From Achatina immaculata (taxonomy: Eukaryota > Mollusca > Gastropoda > Stylommatophora > Achatinidae): DNA of 64,000 nt. The stretch spans positions 52,427,282 through 52,491,281 of the forward strand of contig CM019702.1 of NCBI GenBank assembly GCA_009760885.1, in the 5' to 3' direction. The notes beneath the pieces are model-generated. The model made no database searches. It saw only the letters and a list, made by a program, of their open reading frames with translations, and was not told the DNA's origin. This document shows positions 56,366-64,000 of the stretch, in pieces. The position numbers were made by a program, and so were the translations under genes. Position 1 is the first letter of the stretch; every line of letters starts with the position of its first letter.

Positions 56366-56580
56366 GTCTATCAGTCTCTGACCTAGCGTGTCTGGTAACA
56401 CAGATTTGGATTAACTCTTGTATGACTCCCTCCTTCACGAAAGCTGATGTACCTTTTGATGTTCTGGGAGTCGTTTATTTGACAGGTTCTGTACCACATC
56501 TTACTTTTGCAAGAGTGAACAGTTGGATCACAGCTATAATCACTCTAGAGCGATGTTTGTGTATCATATTGCCTTTACAG
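56366..56580 (+). pseudogene. GPCR-4 exon 2 (TM2-TM3), intact exon of a broken gene
   Basis: A 215-bp exon with acceptor CAAAG|GT and donor CAG|GTTAGA. It encodes LSVSDLACLVTQIWINSCM (TM2 with Asp), the loop SFTKADVPFDVLGVVYL, and TM3 with FARVNSWITAIITLERCLCI. ADVPFDVLG and TLERC(L/I)CI are the family hallmarks shared with GPCR-1 and -2. The polypyrimidine tract before the acceptor is weak (GTTGTCCAAACAAAG). Confidence 0.87.
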
Positions 56581-57369
56581 GTTAGAACACATTTAGCGAG
56601 TTCACAAAAGACTAAACATTTTTTGTTTGTTTCTCTGTAAGTGATTACGGGAGGTGAAATCCTAAAATGATGGAAGCATCGAACAACAAAATGATTGTGT
56701 CCGGAATGATTGATTACAATTGTGTATATTTGCAGTTATGTGTGATATATGGTTTAGTTGTTCTAATTAACATTTTATTCAGAAGAAATTTAATTAATCG
56801 ATATGAGATTGCAATGTTTTCTTTTTTTTCCTAATTGTCGCTAATGTTTACATTATTTATATCTAATTATTTTATATGTACATGTATTTCTAATTTGAAA
56901 CGTATGTCTTTTATTTAATTCCATGTTTTGAAGACTGTTATGAACATCTAAATGAGATATAAATATACAGTGCACTCAAATTCATTGTTTGTCATAACTT
57001 GTCTTTGTTCTGATATGCTGTATATGACGGGGACGCCTTCATATGTAATAAGTACCTGACAGTCTGTCTTCTGCAATTGTCACAATAGTTAATACTACAT
57101 GTATTTCAGAATGATCCTCTAGGTATTCTGAGTTCAAACATGTTACAGCTTTCTTTTTTTTGTAATTACTTTGCTGTTATTAAAAAAAACGTTTAAACGT
57201 CTGTTTCAGGCCGGTGAATATTTTGTTTAACTGCTTGACAACAACATATTCTTTTTAACGTTTTTAACGGTCTGTAGTTATTTAGTATGAACATTTCTCC
57301 ATCATATATCTTCATTACCGACGCTGAGGGATGTGCAAAAATAACAAAACTAATGTTTAATTATTACTC
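56581..57369. other. GPCR-4 intron 2; no gene
   Basis: Non-coding, T-rich. Candidate exon 3 acceptor TATTACTCAG ends at 57369. Confidence 0.5.
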
Positions 57370-57965
57370 AGGTCAAATATGTCATCATCTCAGAGCGAGT
57401 CTGTGCTGTCATCATCTGAGTCTTCGTAGTGTCTATGGCAGGGGCAACACCTGCGTATGCTGTGAACAAACTAGACATCACATTTTTCTTCCACGAAATA
57501 AGACACTTCTGGCTGTTTTTTCCACAGAAAATCGCGAGAGAATTGAACAGATTTCTTACATTGTCAACAATTTTGTTTTACGTGTTGCGCTTACATTGTC
57601 ATTATTATCTGTACATCGATTCTAATTACGAGTCTTCGAATAAGAGCTACATGGCATGCACAACTTCTTTACTTACAGAAAAATATTTCTGGTCGAAAAG
57701 AGAAAATTGTTAAGATGGTTTTGATGATTTCCATTTTATGTATTTCCTGTTTTGTCCCACTATAATTGTCATTACTATGACAGTAGCATTTGTATCTGAT
57801 CTTTATATTGCAGGAAGACATATATCTTTAACTGTGGTCATAGTCAGTATTGCTCTTCTCCTTGAGTCTGTCAATTCCTCTGTGAATATTCTTATTTATT
57901 ATCGTGTAAGTGGAAAATGCAGAAACGCTTCTAAAATAATTTTCTGTGAGTGCAAATCAGAATAG
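57370..57965 (+). pseudogene. GPCR-4 exon 3, decayed (TM4-TM7)
   Basis: Homology to the family's exon 3 is spread over several frames. VKYVIISERVCAVII is followed by TGA, then VFVVSMAGATPAYAVNKLDI. A shift near 57490 leads to RNKTLLAVFSTENRERIEQI and SYIVNNFVL (TM5 start). Another shift near 57600 gives IICTSILIT and KIVKMVLMISILCISCFVPL (TM6). After a further shift, TM7 reads VVIVSIALLLESVNSSVNIL, then IYYRVSGKCRNASKIIFCEC and a stop at 57965. The one stop and three shifts show the receptor is dead, although TM7 and the tail are still well preserved, so decay is moderate. Confidence 0.9.
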
Positions 57966-58479
57966 TGTATTTTCTAGTGGTGCTTAAAACAAACTGGAGT
58001 ACACAGAAAAAAGAATGGTTCCAGTCTGAGGGACATAAAGTAGTTTATAATGTATTTTAGCCATTTATAATAATGTAACATTGAATCTATTACTAAAACT
58101 TTATTTGGTAGTGGTAAGTAAATTATAACATAGATAAACAAATTTGAATGTCGCACTTCCATTCCGGAGATTAGAAACGCCAAGTTCTTGACGTGTGTGG
58201 AAGATTCTATACTATTCCACAACTGCCATGTGATATATCCTTGAAGATGCCACAATCAGTTCCCTTATTTTGGGGTAAACACGAGATTTCTGGCGTCGAC
58301 TTACTACATGTTACGACAAGTGACGACTGGATAGATAGAACGCATGTTGTGTGGGTAGATGAAAGCAGCGGAAATAAAAATGTATTCCTCTCAAGGGTAT
58401 CACTTTGAAGTGGGAACTGATCATCAGGCCCAACCCCCACAAGTAGCTGGAATACGTGTAAAAGGATAATATTAACACT
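57966..58479. other. No gene seen
   Basis: A 71-codon frame at 58193-58408 has no recognised domain. I treat it as unsupported. Confidence 0.4.
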
Positions 58480-58680
58480 CATTAATTAGTGTATAGGTAT
58501 ATAAAACTATACACGAAGCCACTCAGTAAGGCTGTAAAAACAAAATGTTAAACCTAGGAAAAATGTAGGAAAGCTGTTCTAGCCGGTTGTGGAGTTTGAT
58601 GTTTCCTGAAGAACGGGGAAACGTTTCCTATCTGGGATCTGAACCCTCTTTTGTCTTGGATATGATTAAAATGTGAGCGT
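58480..58680 (+). repeat. Penelope-associated terminal repeat, second locus
   Basis: Matches 18620-18730: ATTAATTAGTGTATAG, the hairpin GTGTATAG...CTATACAC, AAAATGTTAAACCTAGG and AGTAGGAA-like sequence leading to AGCTGTTC. It is followed by CCTGAAGAACGGGGAAACGT, a possible hammerhead-ribozyme-like vestige (CUGANGA...GAAAC). No Penelope coding sequence is adjacent. Confidence 0.5.
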
Positions 58681-59924
58681 TCTGCTGTCAGTTATTTTAT
58701 CTCCGAACAAATAGCTCTGTCGCGCGTTAAGGGGTCAGCAGCTGCTAATAGTGACAGGTCACTAAGCTACGGTCTCCATCGTACCAAGGGGTCACGGCCA
58801 CATCATCTTGTTATGCACGTTTATACACATTAATTCTTACATTAAAAGTCTCGAATGTTCCTGGTCTTATGCTTGGACAGAAGTTGCTCAGTATCCCAGC
58901 TTCGGCGTACAAGACTTCGCTGACGCGACATAGTTTTCCAGGACGTTGGAATCCGTAGTTCGGGGTAAGAGAAAATATTTATGTTGGTAATAGTCTCCTG
59001 GGCTAGTGAAGTGGTAATGGTCTGTTCAATGAAGATTGTATAATTATTATTATCGATTGGTGGTTTTATTGCTATTGAGCTAGCCTTTAATTGTAGTTTA
59101 CGTTACTAATCGTACCGTCTTGTTTGTGATAACTGTGTGATGATTGAATCGCTTCAGATATTGTTCTTAGTAATCTAGTCCACATATTGAAGGTTTTCGT
59201 TATTGATTAGACTGTTTCATTTTGATAATGAATGCATGCATCAGTTAAAGTGCGCAATTAAACTCGTAGAGTTCAGGAGCTGACAGGAAAGACGTTTTGT
59301 CGCAGTATCATGTAATAGTCCTACAAAGTATGAATACTACGATATTTGATCCAATGGGTGGTAAGACCCTAGGTACATTGGTGCGGGTGTACCAACTTCC
59401 ATAGTCAGAAGTGAGCTTAAATACCTGAGTGACCGTACCTGACCTAGTCCCTAATGACCTTCGATACTGTAACTGGATTCAGTCCCAATGAATGGAAGGA
59501 GCTGATCTTTCATCTCAGCACGGTAAATAAAGTCTGAAATAATTTGTCTGCTAATGATCGAGGAAGGAGAAGTTTAGGGTTATACAAGGATGAAATATGA
59601 TTTTAGTATGAGAATGATTGGGACTGTGTTTTAATATGAGTATGTAATGGTAGTAGCGATTGTGCTAAATAGAACGTGCGTTTCTTATTGTTAGTTTCAG
59701 ATACAATATTTTCTTTACTGCATTTTCTTCTAGTATCTCTTTCGTCTCCCTCCGGTATTTTTTTAGTTTTTAACGTCCTTGTCATCTGATTATCTCCCAT
59801 TTGTTGCTTCTCATGTTACATTGTGATGACGCCGAGCTGCCAGAGTCCTGACTCACCGTCTGTGTCATCGAGATCATGTAATAAACTGATGTTACCTGAC
59901 AGACGGATCTGCGTTTCTTGTATA
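58681..59924. other. No gene seen
   Basis: Locally more GC-rich (58690-58960) but without a supportable coding frame or recognised repeat. Confidence 0.45.
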
Positions 59925-62900
59925 CACACTGGTATGAGTGAAGAAACGTGAGAGTGAGACTATCACACATAACACACTGGTATGAGTGAACCAACGTGAG
60001 AGTGAGACTATCACACATAACACACTGGTATGAGTGAAGCAACGTGAGAGTAAAACTGCCACACATCACACACTGGTATAAGTGAAATAAAGTGAGAATG
60101 AGACTGTAACACGGCACACACTGGCGTGAGTGAAGTAACGTGAGAGTGAGACTCTTTCACACAGCACACACTGGTATGAATGAAGTAACGTGAGAGTGAG
60201 ACTCTTTCACACAGCACACACTGGTATGAGTGAAGTAACGTGAGAGTTAGACTGTCACACATTACACTGGTATGAGTAAAACAACGCGAGAGTGGGACTC
60301 TGTCATACATCACACACTGGTATACGTGAAGTAACGTGTCAGTTGAAGTATAATACATAAGACACTGGTATGAGTGAAATAACGTGAGAGTGAGACTGTA
60401 ACACAGGGCATACTTGTATGAGTGAGGTAACGTGAGAGTGAAACTGTCACACAACACACACACACTGGTATGAATGATGTAACGTGAGAGTGAGACTTTC
60501 TCACACAGTAAGCACTGGTATGAGTGAAGTAACGTGAGAGTGAGACTGTGTCACACAGCACACACTGGTATGAGTAAAGGAACCTGAGAGTGAGACAATC
60601 ACACATCACACACTGGTCTGAGTGAAGTAACTTGAGATTGACACTCTGTCACACAGCACACACTGGTATGAGTGATGTAAGGCGAGAGTAAGACTCTGTA
60701 ACACTGCGCACAGTGGTATGAGTGAAGTAACGTGAGAGTGAGACTGTCACACAACACAAACTGGTATGATCGAAGCAGCGTGAGACTTAGACTGTCACAT
60801 AACTTACACTGGTCTGAGTGGAACAGCGTGAGATTCAGACAGCCACACAACACACACTGGTATACGTGACATAACGTGACAGTTAGGATGTCACACAGCA
60901 CACACTGGAATGAATGAAGTAGTGTGAGAGTGAGATTGCCACACAGCACACACTGGTATGAGTGAAGTAACGTGAAAGTTAGACTCTGTCACATAGCACG
61001 CAATTGTATGAGCGAAATAAACTGAGTGTGAGACTCTGTCATACAGCACACACCTGTATACGTGAAGTAACGTCAGAGAGTGAGTGTAATACATCACACA
61101 CTGGTATGAAAGAAGTAACGTGAGAGTGTGAGTGTAACACATCACATACTGGTATGAGTGAAGTAACGTGAGAGTTAAACTGTCACACAGCACACACAGG
61201 TGAGAGTGAGACTGTAACACAGGATGTACTTGCATGAGTGACGTAACGTCAGAGTGAAACTGTCACACAAGGCACACACACTAGTATAAGTGAAGTAACG
61301 TGAGAATGAGTCTGTAACATAACACACACTGGTATGAGTGACGTAACTTAAGAGTGAGACTCTCTCAAACAGCAAACAGTGGTATGAGCGATGTAACGTG
61401 AGAGTGAGACTGTGTCACACAGCACACACTGGTATGAGTGAAGTAACGTTAGAGATAGACTGTCACACAGCACACACTGGTATTAGTGAAGTAACGTGAG
61501 AGTGAGACTTTGTCACACAGCACACATTGGTATTAGTGAAGCAAAGTGAGATTTAGACTTTGTCACACAGCACACACTGGTATGAGTGAAGTAACATGAG
61601 AGTGAAACTGTAACACAGGACACACGAGTATGAGTGAAGCAAAGTGAGAGTGAGATTCTGTCACACAGAACACATTGGTTTGAGTGAATCAGCGTGAGAT
61701 TGAGACTGCCACACAAAACACACTTGTATGAATGAAGTAACGTGAGAGTGAGAATCTGTTACACAGCACACACATATATAAGTGAAATAACCGAAGAGTG
61801 TGACTGTCATACATCACACACTTGTATGAGTGAAGTAACATGAAGGTCAAACTGTCGCAAATCACACACTGGTATGTGTGAAGTAACGTGAAGGTTAGAT
61901 TGTCTCACAGCACACACTGGTATGAATGCTATAACATGAGTATCAGAATATGTCACAAAAACACACACTGGTATGAGTGAGGTAACGTGAGACTGAGATT
62001 CTCTCACGCATAACACACTGCTATAAGTGAAGTAGCGTGAGAGTTAGACTCTGTCACACATCACACACAGGTATGAGTGAAGCAATGTAAGAGTTAGACT
62101 CTGTCATTCATCACACACTGGTATTAGTGAAGCAGTGTCAGATTTAGAATCTGTCACATAACACACACTGGTATGAGTGAAGTAACGTGAGAGTCAGACT
62201 ATGTCACACAGCATACACTAGTATGAGTGAAGTAACGTGATAGTGAGACTTTGTCACACAGCACACACTGGTATAAGTGAAAAAACGTGAGAGTGAGACT
62301 GTCACACAGCACACACTGGTATGAGTGAAGTAACGTGAGAGTGAGACTGTCACATATCATACACTGTTATGACTGATGTAACGTGAGAGCTAGACTGTAA
62401 CACAGCACACACTTTTATGAGTGAAGTAATGTGAGAGTTAGACTCTGTCACACAGCACACACTGGTATGAGTGAAGTAATGTGAGAGTTAGACTCTGTCA
62501 CACAGCACACACTGTTATGAGTGAAGTAATGTGAGAGTTAGACTCTGTCACACAGCACACACTGGTATGAGTGAAGTAATGTGATAGTTAGACTCTGTCA
62601 CACAGCACACACTGGTATGAGTGAAGTAATGTGAGAGTTAGACTCTGTCACACAGCACACACTGGTATGAGTGAAGTAATGTGAGAGTTAGACTCTGTCA
62701 CACAGCACACACTGGTATGAGTGATGTAATGTGAGAGTTAGACTGCAACACAACACACACTGGAATGAGTGAAGTAAAGTGAGAGTGAGACTGTCACATA
62801 TCACACACTGGTATGATTCATGTAACGTGAGATTTAGACTGCAACATAGCACACACTGGTATGAGTGAAGTAACGTGAGAGTGAGACTGTCACACAGCAC

Positions 62901-63375
62901 ACAATGGTATAAGTGAAGCAACGTGAGATGAGACTTTCACACAACACACACTGGTATGAATGAAGTAAAGTGAGAGTGAGACTGTCACTCAGTACACAGT
63001 GGTATGAGTGAAGTAACGTGACAGTGAGACTGTCAGAACAGAACACACTGTTGTGAGTGACATAATATGAGTGTTTTTCTGTCAAACACCACATACTGGT
63101 ATGAGTGAACAGCGTGAGAGCAAGATTGTCACAAAGCACACACTGGTATATGTGAAGCAGCGTGAGAGTGAGATTGGCACACATCACACACTGGTATGAG
63201 TGATACAGCGTCAGAGTGTCACACAACACACACTGTAGGAATGAAGTAACGTGAGAGTGAGACTGTCACACATCACACACTGGTATCAGTGAAGTAACTT
63301 GAGAGTTAGACTGTCACAAAGCACAGACTGATTTGAGTGAAGTAACGTGAGAGTTAGACACATCACACAACAAGC
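59925..63375 (-). repeat. 48/50-bp satellite array, inverted orientation
   Basis: About 70 units of the same satellite as 42301-52167, read as CACACTGGTATGAGTGAAGT, then AACGTGAGAGTGAGACTGTC, then ACACAGCA on the plus strand. A block at 62400-62740 is almost homogeneous in 50-bp units (AATGTGAGAGTTAGACTCTG core). The apparent open frames on the minus strand are period artefacts. Confidence 0.95.
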
Positions 63376-64000
63376 AGTGATGGAAGTGATAAGAAACCTT
63401 GGAGGACCTTATGAAAAAAAATCCTTGGTGGAATCGGTAAAAAAATTAAGAAAATGAGAAAGAATTGTGTAAGAAATTGTCAAAAGCTTGTAAGAACTAC
63501 TAAAACACTTGGATGAACTGATCATAAACCTTGGAGGAAATGACAAGGAATTTGAGGAAACTGATCAAAAACTTTGGAGGAAATGACAAAAGAAGCTTGG
63601 ATGAAATGACCACAAAGTTTGGAAAAAAATGATAAAAATGCTTGAATAAAAAACAAAAACGTTAAAAACGTTAACAAAACCTTGGTGAAGGTAAGAAACA
63701 AACCTTGGAGGACCTGATGAAAAAGAACTGGAGAAACTAATAAAAAAGCTTGGAGGAACTGATAAAAACCATGGAGGAACTGTTCCTTTAAGGACTTGTT
63801 TTAAACGTTCAAAGGAACTGATACAAAAATCTTGGTGGAGCTGAAAAACAAACATGGACTAAATGATAACATAGCTTGAAGTTAATTGGTGGAATCGATC
63901 AAAAACGTGGAGAAACTGAAAAAAGTTAGGAAAAACTCAGCAAACACCTAGGAGAAACTGGTTTAAAAGTTTGGAGGAGCTGATCAAAAACCTTGGTGGA
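63376..64000. repeat. Degenerate tandem repeat running off the window
   Basis: Loose units of about 22-36 bp around CTTGGAGGAACTGATCAAAA (variants with AAATGACAAAA, GAAACTGAAAAA). It is unrelated to the 48/50-bp satellite it abuts. The minus-strand frame at 63565-63855 is a product of the repeat. Confidence 0.75.

Noticed and set aside
56042..56401. Repeat proteins of about 110-120 residues (ANTYLLYI / NRYVLAMY) on both strands
   Set aside because: Translation of a 24-bp minisatellite lying in an intron of a pseudogene.
42301..63375. Hammerhead ribozyme inside the 48/50-bp satellite
   Set aside because: Some animal satellites carry one, but neither strand of the unit has the CUGANGA and GAAA core.

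Overview
The window is eukaryotic, AT-rich and intron-bearing. It is packed with decayed transposable elements around a small cluster of rhodopsin-like seven-transmembrane receptor genes. The receptors all have the same three-exon layout: TM1 | TM2-TM3 | TM4-TM7, a phase-1 then a phase-0 intron, and a second exon of exactly 215 bp. They resemble the expanded chemosensory-type GPCR families of gastropod molluscs, and the LINE, Penelope-like and mariner fragments fit a mollusc. A gastropod, perhaps a heterobranch snail, is my inference; species is not determinable from the sequence alone.

Layout. 1-1950: two 5'-truncated LINEs lying head to head. 1975-10545 and 28458-35640: two diverged copies of a roughly 7 kb segmental duplication. 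Each copy holds LINE C-terminal scraps, a broken Tc1/mariner-superfamily element, an orphan receptor exon 1 on the minus strand, and a minus-strand LINE tail. Copy 1 alone carries a CR1-like LINE insertion. 10800-13200: two further LINE remnants, one with RNase H. 17041-22639: GPCR-1, three intact exons, with a Penelope-like element in intron 1, an RTE-like LINE in intron 2 and a second RTE-like LINE that supplies its stop codon and C-terminal tail. 23971-26113: a 55-bp minisatellite, CT repeats and an end-to-end but dead mariner. 26946-28223: a receptor exon 3 scrap and a LINE. 36229-37860: LINE C-termini. 39056-40781: GPCR-2, the cleanest gene in the window.

41517-52167: a mariner cut off by a 48/50-bp satellite array, itself interrupted by a 5.3-kb CR1-like LINE whose ORF1 carries a GDSL/SGNH-type esterase domain. 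52979-57965: GPCR-4, with two intact exons and a wrecked third. Its exon 2 acceptor is preceded by a 24-bp minisatellite whose every unit contains a branch-point-like CTAAC. 59925-63375: a second array of the same satellite in inverted orientation. 63376-64000: a different degenerate tandem repeat running off the window.

Only GPCR-1 and GPCR-2 look like functional protein-coding genes. Everything else recognisable is transposon-derived, pseudogenic or repetitive. No tRNA, rRNA, CRISPR array or bacterial operon was seen. Clade names for LINE fragments come from motif recognition without a database search.
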